A stretch of DNA of 46,281 nt, taken from positions 70,381 through 116,661 of the forward strand of contig CATJWN010000042.1 of the NCBI GenBank assembly GCA_949745595.1. The letters run 5' to 3'. Position 1 is the first letter of the stretch, and the number at the start of each line of letters is the position of its first letter. Positions 12,342-21,214 of the stretch are shown piece by piece. The translations under genes and the position numbers were made by a program. The DNA is from an uncultured Clostridia bacterium (GTDB lineage: Bacteria; Bacillota; Clostridia; TANB77; CAG-508). Below the pieces are notes generated by a model. It saw only the letters and a program-made list of their open reading frames with translations. It was not told where the DNA came from and did not search any database.

Positions 12342-13739
12342 ATGAACAAAACAGGAACTCGTAGAGCTAATGGTGAAGGATCTATTTACCATACTATACA
12401 AAAGCAAAAAAGACCACATAAATTAAAACACGAATGTGAAATTTGTAAAGATTGTACTGACAGAACAGAATGTAATAACAGAACTGGTACTTCTAAATGT
12501 CAAAAATGTAGGGATTGTAAAGACTGTTTGAAAAGTAAAACATTTTGCGATAGATTTTATTGTCGCGAAATCTATCAAGCTCAAATTTCTATTGATAAAA
12601 AGCAAACTACTGTTGCAAACGAAACAAAACGAACAGACGCTGTGGAAAAGAAAAAAGATGTTGAAGCTAAAGTCCAAACAAAAAACTATGTTAAGAAAAA
12701 TGGAATAACCATAATAGAAGTATGCCATAGGATAAATAGAAATAAATTTGATGCAGGTATAATTGGAAGAAATACAAGAAGTAAAGACAAATACCACTAT
12801 AAATATATTGAAAATTGGGAAGACTTCCAAAAGCCTGTGCAGAAGATAACATATCAAAATATAAATGATTTTCTAAACTCACTTAGACATCTATCACAAG
12901 GCGAAATTGAACAAATAAAAATAAAATTAAATTCTGCTTTTATGCAGTGTGTTTTAGATAAAATAATAGCATATCCAGATAATCCTATGCTAAATATTAC
13001 CATGCCTACCTCTTTTAAAGTAAAAGAACCAGTCGAAGCTTTTGAAGTTGACGAACAACGTAAATTGATGAATTATATTCTTACTCAAAAGTTAATAAAA
13101 AATTCTAAATGTGACTATGATGAAAAAACAATTAGAAATCTTTTTATTTGCTTACTTTTAACTGGTGCAAGAATTGGAGAAATGGGAGCACTAGATTATA
13201 TAAGTAATGTTAATCTAAATGAAAAATACATTCTAATAAATAGAACTTTATCACAGGAAGATGGAAAAATTATAATGGGCGAAAATACTAAAACTGGAAA
13301 AAGGAAAGTTAGAAATAACTCCATAGACGAACGATATGTTCCTTTTAATATATTTGACGAAAACTTATTACTAAGCACACTAAAAAATCAAATACACAAT
13401 TCAAAATCAAATTTTAAAAATAAAAAGCACCTATTATTCTGCAGACTAGATGGTTCTTATATTGACTATAGAAATATAAACTCAATATTTAAAAGAATTT
13501 GCAGAGAAGCTGGAATAAAACTTGAACTACCAAAAGGTTGTCATACTCATATGTGCAGACACACTGCAGCAACTAGAATGTTAGAAGCAGGTATGGATTT
13601 AATGGTCATTGCAGGTATATTAGGACATGCAGACGATACACAAATCAAAGAAACTTATGGTCATATACTTGCAAGATATAGAAACAAACAATTAAAAGAT
13701 TCAAGAAATTACTATAAAAAATGTAAGCTTTTAGCTTAA
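12342..13739 (+). CDS. int: Tyrosine site-specific integrase with Cys-rich N-terminal insert
   Basis: A 465-residue protein, longer than the usual 360-400. Residues 1-20 plus 75-110 resemble an AP2-like arm-binding domain, interrupted by ten Cys between residues 32 and 74 in repeated C-x2-C spacing. A core-binding domain follows, then the catalytic domain: Arg277 (TGARIGE), Lys about 320 (TKTGKRK), H403-x-x-R406 (HTHMCRHTAATR), His429 (LGHAD) and nucleophile Tyr439 (KETYGH). All catalytic residues are present. It points at the tRNA-Thr 3' end, so that is its likely attachment site. GGAGG precedes the ATG. Confidence 0.95.
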   Translation: MNKTGTRRANGEGSIYHTIQKQKRPHKLKHECEICKDCTDRTECNNRTGTSKCQKCRDCKDCLKSKTFCDRFYCREIYQAQISIDKKQTTVANETKRTDAVEKKKDVEAKVQTKNYVKKNGITIIEVCHRINRNKFDAGIIGRNTRSKDKYHYKYIENWEDFQKPVQKITYQNINDFLNSLRHLSQGEIEQIKIKLNSAFMQCVLDKIIAYPDNPMLNITMPTSFKVKEPVEAFEVDEQRKLMNYILTQKLIKNSKCDYDEKTIRNLFICLLLTGARIGEMGALDYISNVNLNEKYILINRTLSQEDGKIIMGENTKTGKRKVRNNSIDERYVPFNIFDENLLLSTLKNQIHNSKSNFKNKKHLLFCRLDGSYIDYRNINSIFKRICREAGIKLELPKGCHTHMCRHTAATRMLEAGMDLMVIAGILGHADDTQIKETYGHILARYRNKQLKDSRNYYKKCKLLA

Positions 13740-13745
13740 ATGTAA

Positions 13746-13785
13746 AACCCCTAGTATATTCAATACCAGGGGTTATCTTTTTCTT
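13746..13785 (+). terminator. Intrinsic terminator of the integrase gene
   Basis: AACCCCT and AGGGGTT flank an inner GTAT/ATAC stem and a short loop, followed by ATCTTTTTCTTTTT. It lies directly after the integrase stop. Confidence 0.9.
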
Positions 13786-13810
13786 TTTAATTTTAATGTA
13801 ATTGTTTGAA

Positions 13811-13840
13811 TGATTTTAATGTGATTTTAATGTGATTTTT
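13811..13840. repeat. Tandem 11-bp repeats, possible integrase arm sites
   Basis: TGATTTTAATG occurs at 13811-13821 and 13822-13832, with a partial copy TGATTTTT at 13833-13840 and a looser one (TAATTTTAATG) about 25 bases upstream. Direct repeats of helix-turn length between an integrase gene and its att core are typical arm-type binding sites. The rest of 13786-13978 is very AT-rich and holds several overlapping TTTATAAATTT-type dyads but no gene. Confidence 0.45.
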
Positions 13841-13978
13841 GCATAATTTTATAATATTTAATAAATTTTTATAAATTTAAAAATCATTCGCAGTATTAAA
13901 AATTATTGATTTTTCAACGATTTTATAGTTTTATAAATTTTAATAAATTTATAAAAACCTTATTGAAATAACATATTA

Positions 13979-14054
13979 TGGAGCCACTAAGGAGAATTGC
14001 ACTCCTGACCTACAGGTTACGAATCTGTTGCTCTGCTAACTGAGCTATAGTGGC
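13979..14054 (-). tRNA. tRNA-Thr (anticodon CGT), prophage attachment site
   Basis: A 76-base cloverleaf with encoded CCA. The acceptor GCCACTA pairs with TAGTGGC, the D arm holds GCTCAGTTAGC, the anticodon loop is TTCGTAA and the T arm carries GTGCAATTC. Discriminator is T. One mismatch closes the anticodon stem. The prophage abuts the 3' end with the integrase pointing at it, so the tRNA stays intact here, and the displaced 3' fragment should lie at the far prophage end. Confidence 0.95.
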
Positions 14055-14061
14055 ATTATAT

Positions 14062-14089
14062 AGGGAATACCTTTCGATATTCCCTTTTT
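14062..14089 (+). terminator. Hairpin with T run between tRNA-Thr and the DUF5050 gene
   Basis: AGGGAATA and TATTCCCT form an 8-bp stem with an 8-base loop, followed on the plus strand by TTTT. It would stop rightward transcripts leaving the prophage. For the minus-strand gene ending at 14093 the same hairpin lacks a T run, so read-through into the tRNA is possible. Confidence 0.6.
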
Positions 14090-14092
14090 AAT

Positions 14093-15481
14093 TTATTGTT
14101 TTGCTGTAGTGTTTTCTGCAGTAGATGTATTAGCAACATAATTTTGGTTACCAGCTACATTATTCGTTACTGTATTATTAGCAGTATTTGTATTATCTAT
14201 ATTTACATCTGGTGTTATATCTTCTGGAGATACTGATGGACCATTAAAATTATATTCATATAATGACATTGTATCACTTCCGTCTGTTTTAATCAAATTA
14301 ATGAAATATGAATTATCTGAATGGTCTGTATAATAAATCCAGTCTCCTAATACATTTATAAATGAAGTATAATTCTCCATCTCAACTATAATTTGATGTT
14401 CTGTTCCATCTGTTTTTACTTTATGAATACAAACTACATCATCAGAAGTATCATCTTTATAATCTAAATAATAAATCCAGTCTCCTTGCACATTCATATT
14501 ATAGGCTCTTGATTCGTATATTTTCTCGTCGCCTGAACCATCAATCTTAACTTTATGAATTGCATTATTTTCACTATTTACATAGTAAATCGTATCCCCT
14601 ACAATATTAGGATTATATAATCTCTTACCATTTACTGCTCTTGGATTTGAACCATCTAAATTCATAACATAAGTTACAAAATCATATTCATTTGTAGGGT
14701 TCTCTGCATAATCATTATATAATATATATTTATCTGTAATACCTACAAAACCTGTTTGATTATCATTTATTTTCTTTCTATCTCCACCTTCAGTGTCCAT
14801 TGAATAAATATTATAATTTTCTCCTACGTAGAAAATTCTATCTTTTATTACATATATAGACACACCTTCATTACTGAACTCGCCATCATTTATAACTCTT
14901 AATTCTTTGCCGTCTAATGACATCTTGTATATTCTATTTTTTTGGTAAGCTGTTGAAGTCGCTTCTGCCTCAACTTCATCAGTTGGCTCAAATGCTACAA
15001 AATAGATATAGTTTCCAACAACATTTATTGAATATATTTCCCAATCTTTTTGTGCCAAAATTTGTTTATCTTTTCCATTAGTCCTTACTCTATTAAGTGC
15101 AATTTCCATTCCGTCATTTGCTAAACTCATATAATATATCCAATCACCTTGAATATTGGCACAACCTAAATTGTTATTATTATTTCCAACATCAATACCA
15201 ACAATGTTTTTCCCTGTAACTATGTGGCTAATCATACCTGTTGAAATTTCTAACCACACTCCACTTACAATTGAAAGTATAACTAGAATAGCAATTGTAA
15301 TACCTATAATCTTACCTGTCTTTTTAGGTTTTGCTTCTTTTTCTACTTTTTGGTCTTTTTTAATTTCGAATTTGTTTTCTTCATCATTCTCTATATCTGT
15401 TAATAAACTGTTTTTGCAGTCATCACAGTATTTGTTGTCACCCTCTGGAATTTCTTTTCCACATTTTGTACAGTAATTCAT
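14093..15481 (-). CDS. DUF5050 beta-propeller membrane protein with zinc ribbon
   Basis: A 462-residue protein. The N-terminus is a zinc ribbon (CTKCGKEI and YCDDCKNS). A transmembrane helix follows at about 56-80 (IIGITIAILVILSIVSGVWL), then an extracellular DUF5050 domain of repeated GDWIYY / IHKVKIDGSG blades with TDG turns, and an Asn/Thr-rich tail. DUF5050 domains form beta-propellers of unknown ligand in Firmicute surface proteins. It follows the glucosaminidase gene by 13 bases in the same operon, so a cell-wall role is likely but inferred. Confidence 0.8.
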   Translation of the reverse strand: MNYCTKCGKEIPEGDNKYCDDCKNSLLTDIENDEENKFEIKKDQKVEKEAKPKKTGKIIGITIAILVILSIVSGVWLEISTGMISHIVTGKNIVGIDVGNNNNNLGCANIQGDWIYYMSLANDGMEIALNRVRTNGKDKQILAQKDWEIYSINVVGNYIYFVAFEPTDEVEAEATSTAYQKNRIYKMSLDGKELRVINDGEFSNEGVSIYVIKDRIFYVGENYNIYSMDTEGGDRKKINDNQTGFVGITDKYILYNDYAENPTNEYDFVTYVMNLDGSNPRAVNGKRLYNPNIVGDTIYYVNSENNAIHKVKIDGSGDEKIYESRAYNMNVQGDWIYYLDYKDDTSDDVVCIHKVKTDGTEHQIIVEMENYTSFINVLGDWIYYTDHSDNSYFINLIKTDGSDTMSLYEYNFNGPSVSPEDITPDVNIDNTNTANNTVTNNVAGNQNYVANTSTAENTTAKQ

Positions 15482-15494
15482 TATTTTACCTCGC

Positions 15495-17228
15495 TTATTT
15501 TATTTTAAGATCTGCAGTAGTCTCTTTTATGTAATTTAGTAAAGCTACTACATCAGTTACCGTAATTGAACCTTCACATTTAATTTTTGCAGCTTCTAAT
15601 TTAGCTACATTAGTAATCTTATTTGTTTCTTTAATATGGTTAAGGATTGCTACTGTGTCTAATATATTAACATCTCCATCTCCATTTACATCACCTTTTT
15701 TCATTACATCATAATCTTTTCCATCAATAGTAACTTTTGAACAAGTACCTAATTTATCATTTCCATCTTTAACCACAGCGTTAGGATATTTTACCTTTAA
15801 ATCCGCTAGTGTCATATTAGCTGAAACTTGTAAGCTTTCATTTACTATCCTCAATGTCGTCTCATTTACTTCTGTTGGCGTAGATGGCTTTGGATTAGTT
15901 GGATTGCTTGGATTAGGTGTTGGTGTTGGATTAGATGGTACATACTCTGTAGGACTTGATGAACCTGCATTGCTACCTTCTCCTGTTTTTCTAATATAAT
16001 TTCTAGCAACATATCCACATAGTCCTGAAGAATCAGCTATTACTAAATCCCAATAATATCCATTGTTTTGGCTGGCTGCTCTTATTAAAACTTTAACTCC
16101 TGTATTTTGAGGAATTGAACCTATATGTGCTGAATTTATATCTTGTCTTGAACGAACTTTTAATCCTCCATTTGCAGTAACTACTGCTGTCTCATAACTA
16201 ATTCTATTTTGTGTTGCCGTACTTGGTCTAGCTTGTGCTGTTTGAGGCATATTTGAATATAGAGGAATTATAAAAGTATGATTTCCAGTAACTTGTCCAT
16301 TTATTATATAATTTGCTCTTAATTTACTTCCTTCATTTTCTGCTGCTAATATATTTTGTGCATATTGATGTGAAAATAATCCACTTTCTGTATTTACAAC
16401 ATTAAATTTTTGATAATAACAAGTATTTTGACCTTTTCCTACATAAGAAGATTTAGCAAACTCTGCACCACCAATTATTGAAGCAGCTTTTGAATTCCAG
16501 CCCTTACTTGCTGCATAATTTGCACCGTTAGTAATTATAGCTTGCACACCATTTCCATAAGCACCAATATTAAAGAAGTTATAATATGTAACACCATTTA
16601 CTTGTACACCATTACTTAAAGTTGAACCATTTTTGCCATGTTCTGTAAGCATCTTAGCAACTAAGTAATAGCCATTAATATTATACTTCTGGCTTGCTTC
16701 TACTACTGCTCTTGCACACTCTTCGTGATCTAAGAAAGTTCCTGCTATAACTCTTACAACATCTTCATAAGTAACATCTGGTGCCTCTAAACTCTTGAAT
16801 TGGAAAACACTATTTTCTGTAATTGAATTTCTAGGATCCATCATATATCTTAAAGCATCCATTGAAGCACAACATAAACTTCCATTATCATAGTTTTTTG
16901 TTCCACAAACTGGACAATACCACATACCAGAATAACTGTTAGAAGTATTAAATAAGTTCTTTGGTGAAGCTCCATGTCCTTGGTACTCACGAAGTATTGC
17001 TTCATTCCAATCAATACCTGTGTTATAAAATTGGAAATTATAATTTGGATGTGCATTTCTTAAATTGTTTACCAAACTTGTAATACCTGGAGCCATTCTC
17101 TCTGCTTCTTCAATTGAAATATTTTGACCTGCATAAGAAATATTACCAAGTCCCTCGAAGCTTGATAAAACTATATATAACAACATTATAATTATTAAAG
17201 TTATTGAAATTATTTTACTAAATTTCAT
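15495..17228 (-). CDS. Secreted glucosaminidase-like protein with SH3 and dockerin domains
   Basis: A 577-residue protein. It has a signal peptide or anchor at 1-33, then a glucosaminidase-type region at about 165-310 (ASQKYNINGYYLVAKMLTEH, then YYNFFNIGAYGNG) with a putative catalytic Glu in MLTEHGKNG. A bacterial SH3 domain at about 345-415 (GLKVRSRQDINSAHIGSIPQ) and a Pro/Thr/Asn linker follow. The C-terminal dockerin has GDVNGDGDVNILDTVAILNH and a second, degenerate repeat (ITVTDVVALLNYI). It probably cleaves peptidoglycan outside the cell. A cohesin partner is not in the window. Confidence 0.85.
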   Translation of the reverse strand: MKFSKIISITLIIIMLLYIVLSSFEGLGNISYAGQNISIEEAERMAPGITSLVNNLRNAHPNYNFQFYNTGIDWNEAILREYQGHGASPKNLFNTSNSYSGMWYCPVCGTKNYDNGSLCCASMDALRYMMDPRNSITENSVFQFKSLEAPDVTYEDVVRVIAGTFLDHEECARAVVEASQKYNINGYYLVAKMLTEHGKNGSTLSNGVQVNGVTYYNFFNIGAYGNGVQAIITNGANYAASKGWNSKAASIIGGAEFAKSSYVGKGQNTCYYQKFNVVNTESGLFSHQYAQNILAAENEGSKLRANYIINGQVTGNHTFIIPLYSNMPQTAQARPSTATQNRISYETAVVTANGGLKVRSRQDINSAHIGSIPQNTGVKVLIRAASQNNGYYWDLVIADSSGLCGYVARNYIRKTGEGSNAGSSSPTEYVPSNPTPTPNPSNPTNPKPSTPTEVNETTLRIVNESLQVSANMTLADLKVKYPNAVVKDGNDKLGTCSKVTIDGKDYDVMKKGDVNGDGDVNILDTVAILNHIKETNKITNVAKLEAAKIKCEGSITVTDVVALLNYIKETTADLKIK

Positions 17229-17273
17229 TCTTTCCTCCTATTTTTTGTCATTTGTTTCCATTTTCTTACAATT

Positions 17274-17302
17274 AGTATATATATATTAACTTAAAAAGTC
17301 AA
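17274..17302 (-). promoter_or_regulatory. Promoter of the glucosaminidase-DUF5050 operon
   Basis: On the minus strand TTGACT (17297-17302), 17 bases and TATACT (17274-17279) form a near-consensus promoter. The -35 box is inside a small dyad (AAAAAGT, ACTTTTT), and a 9-bp dyad (TACATTTGT and complement, 17315-17335) lies just upstream. These may be regulatory sites. Confidence 0.75.
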
Positions 17303-17345
17303 CTTTTTAGGCATTACATTTGTTTTACAAATGTATTAAGAAAAT

Positions 17346-17375
17346 GAAAAAGGCTGAAATAAATCAGCCTTTTTC
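17346..17375 (-). terminator. Intrinsic terminator of tyrS
   Basis: GAAAAAGGCTGA and its complement flank a 6-base loop 10 bases after the tyrS stop. The stem has T runs on both strands, so it can act both ways. Confidence 0.9.
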
Positions 17376-17384
17376 GAGGTTTTG

Positions 17385-18596
17385 TTATATAAGTTTATGA
17401 AATACTTTTTTGCCTTTTTGTATAATTGCATATCCTTCTTTAAAATCCTCTTCAGATAGCATATATTTTATATCAGTAACTTTTACATCATTTAAAGAAA
17501 TTCCGCCTTGATTTATCAAATCTTTAGCTTGTCCTTTTGAAGAAACAAGTTCTGCCTCTAGCATTGCATCTAGTATAGAAATGTCTTTGCTTGAAAGTGG
17601 TGTAGTAGGCATATTATCAGTATTTTTACTTCCACCAAAAAGTGCACCAGCAGCTTCTTCGGCTTTTTTAGCTTCTTCTTCACCATGAATTAGTTTTGTA
17701 ATTTCATAAGCTGCTACTTTTTTAGCTTCATTTATTTCTGCATCTTTTAAGCTTGATAACCTCTTTACTTCATCCATTGGTAAATATGTAAGTAGTCTTA
17801 AAACTTTCTCTACCTCAGTATCACCAATATTTCTCCAGTATTGATAAAATTCATAAGGAGAAGTTCTTTCAGGATTTAACCACAACGCACCTTTTGCTGT
17901 TTTTCCCATTTTTTTGCCATCTGCTGTAGTAAGAAGTTTAAAAGTTAAACCATAAGCTTCTTCTGCCTTCATTTTTCTAATTAGTTCTACTCCACCTATT
18001 ATATTTGACCATTGATCATTTCCACCAATTTGTAATTTACAATTATATTTATCATGTAAATATAAAAAGTCATAACTTTGTAGCAACAAGTAGCCCATTT
18101 CAAAAAATGTAAGACCTGTTTCTAATCTGTTTTTATAGCACTCTTGTGCAAGCATTCTACTAACTGTAAACTGTGAACCTATATCTCTCATAAAGTCTAT
18201 ATATTTTAAATCTAATAACCAATCCGCATTATTAACGATAATAGCTGCATTTTCGCCTTCAAAAGATACAAAACGCTCTGCTTGTCTTTTTATGCTAGCA
18301 ACATTTGCATCTAATTGTTCCCTAGTAAGCATTTGACGCATATCAGTTCTTCCTGATGGATCACCAATAGTTGCTGTTCCTCCACCCATTAAAATAATAG
18401 GTCTATGTCCAGCTTTTTGCAATCTTGAAGCAAACATTAATGCTACAAAATGCCCAATATGCATACTATCAGCTGTTGGATCTATACCAATATAAAAGCT
18501 TACACTTTCCTTTTGGAATAACTTACGAATTTCCTCTTCGTGAGTTAATTGCTCTATATATCCTCTATCTTCTAGCTCCTTAATTATATCTGCCAT
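17385..18596 (-). CDS. tyrS: Tyrosine--tRNA ligase
   Basis: A 403-residue protein, normal for bacterial TyrRS. Class I motifs are HIGH at 46-49 and the KMSKS variant KMGKT near 229-233. A QIGGNDQWSN tyrosine-site segment near 190 and a C-terminal S4 RNA-binding domain (about 340-403) are also present. It charges tRNA-Tyr in the cytoplasm. AGGAGG precedes the ATG. The gene follows a zinc-ribbon/HTH gene by 11 bases. No T-box leader is seen in the short region upstream of that gene, so tyrosine control, if any, acts differently. Confidence 0.97.
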   Translation of the reverse strand: MADIIKELEDRGYIEQLTHEEEIRKLFQKESVSFYIGIDPTADSMHIGHFVALMFASRLQKAGHRPIILMGGGTATIGDPSGRTDMRQMLTREQLDANVASIKRQAERFVSFEGENAAIIVNNADWLLDLKYIDFMRDIGSQFTVSRMLAQECYKNRLETGLTFFEMGYLLLQSYDFLYLHDKYNCKLQIGGNDQWSNIIGGVELIRKMKAEEAYGLTFKLLTTADGKKMGKTAKGALWLNPERTSPYEFYQYWRNIGDTEVEKVLRLLTYLPMDEVKRLSSLKDAEINEAKKVAAYEITKLIHGEEEAKKAEEAAGALFGGSKNTDNMPTTPLSSKDISILDAMLEAELVSSKGQAKDLINQGGISLNDVKVTDIKYMLSEEDFKEGYAIIQKGKKVFHKLI

Positions 18597-18607
18597 TATA
18601 ACTCCTC

Positions 18608-18901
18608 CTATTTGATTATGTCACAATTTTCTGATTGAACACCAATTCCACCTATATTTTCTGAAGTCTCTGGGAAATATATTCCGCTAAATTCTTCTGC
18701 TTGAAGATAACGGTTTAAGTTTTTAGCAGTAATACCTGCTTTTATTGCTAAGTCTTGTTTAGTTGTTCCAACTTCAAGACCTTCATTTAAAACTCCTTTT
18801 AATTTTATTACTTCAGCATTATCTTTTATTGTACACTCTCTACAAGCTTCACCCTCTGTTGTATGTAGACTTCCACAACGTACACATCTTTTTATTTCCA
18901 T
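18608..18901 (-). CDS. Small zinc-ribbon plus HTH protein
   Basis: A 97-residue protein. Cys6, Cys9, Cys20 and Cys23 (RCVRCGSLHTTEGEACRECT) form a zinc ribbon. Residues about 45-75 (TTKQDLAIKAGITAKNLNRY) resemble a short HTH, as in flagellar-operon YvyF-like proteins, though no flagellar genes are nearby. It may be a transcription factor or RNA-binding accessory. It is co-transcribed with tyrS. The exact family is uncertain. Confidence 0.7.
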   Translation of the reverse strand: MEIKRCVRCGSLHTTEGEACRECTIKDNAEVIKLKGVLNEGLEVGTTKQDLAIKAGITAKNLNRYLQAEEFSGIYFPETSENIGGIGVQSENCDIIK

Positions 18902-18985
18902 AATAGACCTCCTAATTATCTAATTTGTGCATATCATATCACATAAATCTCAAAAAATAAACATCTTTTTACAATTTTCTTAAAT

Positions 18986-21214
18986 TTATAACATATTAAG
19001 CATTATCTCTGTTGTCCAAAAAACTACTACAACAAAAATAGTTCCTAATATAAAAGTATAATCAGCAAGCATATATTTTGCATTTACTGGTATAACCTTT
19101 CCTTCTGGAATAGCTAACTTTTCCTTTGCTCTTACTTTTCTTACTATCTCTACTATAACTAATAATATTGATAAAATAAATAATGCTCTTCCAAAGTAAC
19201 TTAAAACAGTATATGCTAAATCCCAATCACAAGAACTGAAAATCACAGAAAATGCTGCATAGGCATTATTTATGCAATGAAGAATGATACCATATCTTAA
19301 TTTTCCCGTTTTTACATATAAAGTACCCAAAATTATTCCCATAAATAATGCAAATATTCCTTGTGCTAGATTTAAGTGAATAACTGCAAATATCAAAGAA
19401 GATATTACTATAGCAAATTTATCGCCATACTCTCTTGTTAAGTCTATTAAACCTTTTCTAAAGAATAATTCTTCAAATATAGCTGGAATTATAGCTATAG
19501 ACGTCACATAGAAAATTTGTAATGTAAAATTATCTAATCCATCTACATTTAAAGCTTCATACACAGCTGTATTTCTTAATCCCAATTTTGCTTGTGCATA
19601 AACCATAAACAATTGAAGTAATCCTGTAAAAAATATTGCTGCAGCTAACATTTTTAAGCAATCCATAACAGTAAGCTTTGGAATTTCTTTACTATCATCT
19701 TTTTTTATATATAATTTTACGAAAGCATAAGCACCTGTTAAACTTATAATTGAAACTAAGCCCATCGTTAAAAATCTAATTTGTTCATCAGTTAAAATTT
19801 GTTTAAGCACTAGATAAGCAAGTGCATCCAAAAGCAATTGAGTTACTAATTGTAGTACTAAAGCTATAATCACAGCTAAGCCTAATACTAAAGCTAAAGT
19901 CTTAAATTTGCTCTTCTCTAATCTCAAAGTTTGTTCTTCTTTCAAAGTAAGCGTTTTTTTAGTTTTGTGCTTCTTTGGCTTATTATCAGTATAATCTAAT
20001 ACACCATTTTTGAATATTTTGCTGCATCTATTAAAAGCAATTGGTATTGAAATAATAAGAAGTAAAAGTGATACTATAATCTGCCAAGCTTTTGCTTGTC
20101 CTATTATCATAATTGCTGGAACAAAGTAGTTTGAAATAAGTGGTATACAAGATAATATATATATTAAAGCAGACATATTTGTATATGGATTAATAAGCGC
20201 AAAAGTAAACATATATACAGCAACTGTAATAACCAATAAAAAAGTCATTGAATTTCCCGCTTCTGACATATTTGTTGTCTTTGAAGAAAGTGCTGCTTGT
20301 ATTATTGATAATAAAATTAAAGTAAGCAATGAATACACAAATAATGTGCAAATATAAAGTATTATATCTGTATCTAATAATTCAATTGATTCTTGTACTG
20401 TTGTTGGAGGTACATATCCTGTTCCCATAAGTACTGCTGTGCTTATCAAATTACCTATCATATAATAAACAAGTACAAATAATGCTTGTATTAACACTAC
20501 AGCTGTTACACTAATAATTTTTGCAAGCAAGTATTCCTTTTCTGTTACAGAAGTAAGTACATATTCAATAGATTTTGATACTTTCTCATTTGCAATTTCA
20601 TTAGCAATCTTTGAAAATATAAATATAGATACCATATATACAATAATTGTACTCATAAATTGTATACTTTGCTTTTTATCTGAATTTTCAGCATTAACAG
20701 CAAGCATTATTCTATCAATAGGAATTTCTGTACTTAATATTTCTAATTTATCTTCTGAAATGTTTAAAGTCTTAGCAAAAACTTCAGATCTACATTCTTG
20801 TAATACTTCCACAATATCATCATAAATTGAGCTATCGAATCCTTCTTTTGAAGTTATCTTGGCTTTGATTATTTTTTCTTCATCTTTATCGACTTCAATA
20901 ATAAGTAAATTATCTTTTATATTTTGCGGAGTATATTTATTTTCTCCTACTTTCTTTACTGTTACTTTCTCATTTTTAGCAAACATTCTCTCTAATTTAT
21001 GATCTAATATATTATTTGCATCCACATATTCGATTGTAACTTCATCATCAAAAATTTGAATATTGTTATTTTCTAAAAATTCCCTAATATTACCAGCATT
21101 TGTAAATAAAACTACTAATATTAAAAGTAGAACATTAAAGCATACAAACCATTTATTCTGTATGTTTTGCTTTATTGAAAATTTAACAATTTCTTTAATT
21201 TTTTGCTTATTCAT
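18986..21214 (-). CDS. ABC-2 permease fused to CPBP intramembrane protease
   Basis: A 742-residue protein. The N-terminal half is a NatB/ABC-2-type permease with a large extracellular loop (about 45-190) and six or so helices to about 400. The C-terminal half is a CPBP/Abi protease-like domain with EELFFR near 582, FAVIHLN near 612 and HCINN near 645, the three expected active-site motifs. Fusions of this kind are known in Firmicutes. The permease works with the ATPase encoded just upstream (8-base overlap) and probably exports a peptide or ion. The protease substrate is unknown. Confidence 0.85.
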   Translation of the reverse strand: MNKQKIKEIVKFSIKQNIQNKWFVCFNVLLLILVVLFTNAGNIREFLENNNIQIFDDEVTIEYVDANNILDHKLERMFAKNEKVTVKKVGENKYTPQNIKDNLLIIEVDKDEEKIIKAKITSKEGFDSSIYDDIVEVLQECRSEVFAKTLNISEDKLEILSTEIPIDRIMLAVNAENSDKKQSIQFMSTIIVYMVSIFIFSKIANEIANEKVSKSIEYVLTSVTEKEYLLAKIISVTAVVLIQALFVLVYYMIGNLISTAVLMGTGYVPPTTVQESIELLDTDIILYICTLFVYSLLTLILLSIIQAALSSKTTNMSEAGNSMTFLLVITVAVYMFTFALINPYTNMSALIYILSCIPLISNYFVPAIMIIGQAKAWQIIVSLLLLIISIPIAFNRCSKIFKNGVLDYTDNKPKKHKTKKTLTLKEEQTLRLEKSKFKTLALVLGLAVIIALVLQLVTQLLLDALAYLVLKQILTDEQIRFLTMGLVSIISLTGAYAFVKLYIKKDDSKEIPKLTVMDCLKMLAAAIFFTGLLQLFMVYAQAKLGLRNTAVYEALNVDGLDNFTLQIFYVTSIAIIPAIFEELFFRKGLIDLTREYGDKFAIVISSLIFAVIHLNLAQGIFALFMGIILGTLYVKTGKLRYGIILHCINNAYAAFSVIFSSCDWDLAYTVLSYFGRALFILSILLVIVEIVRKVRAKEKLAIPEGKVIPVNAKYMLADYTFILGTIFVVVVFWTTEIMLNML

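Larger units (their letters stand above)
1..13978. mobile_element. Partial prophage integrated at tRNA-Thr (integrase-proximal end)
   Basis: The segment carries a tyrosine integrase beside a tRNA 3' end, a CI-like repressor facing a Cro-like gene across three dyad operators, and a long leftward early operon with YqaJ exonuclease, RecT, a replication initiator, DUF1064 nuclease and PcfJ/PcfK. This gene order is that of a temperate siphophage lysogeny plus replication module. The right boundary is placed at the encoded CCA end of the tRNA. The left boundary, structural genes and second att site lie outside the window. Two genes (Cro-like and a zinc-finger gene) carry one-base frameshifts, so the prophage may be decaying, or the sequence may have indel errors. 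That this is a phage rather than another integrative element is inferred from the gene set. Confidence 0.9.

Noticed and set aside
14093..15481. DUF5050 gene as prophage cargo
   Set aside because: It lies beyond the intact tRNA and shares an operon with the glucosaminidase gene, so it is host sequence.
18902..18985. T-box riboswitch before the tyrS operon
   Set aside because: Only 84 bases separate the genes, and no specifier loop, T-box sequence or antiterminator is visible.
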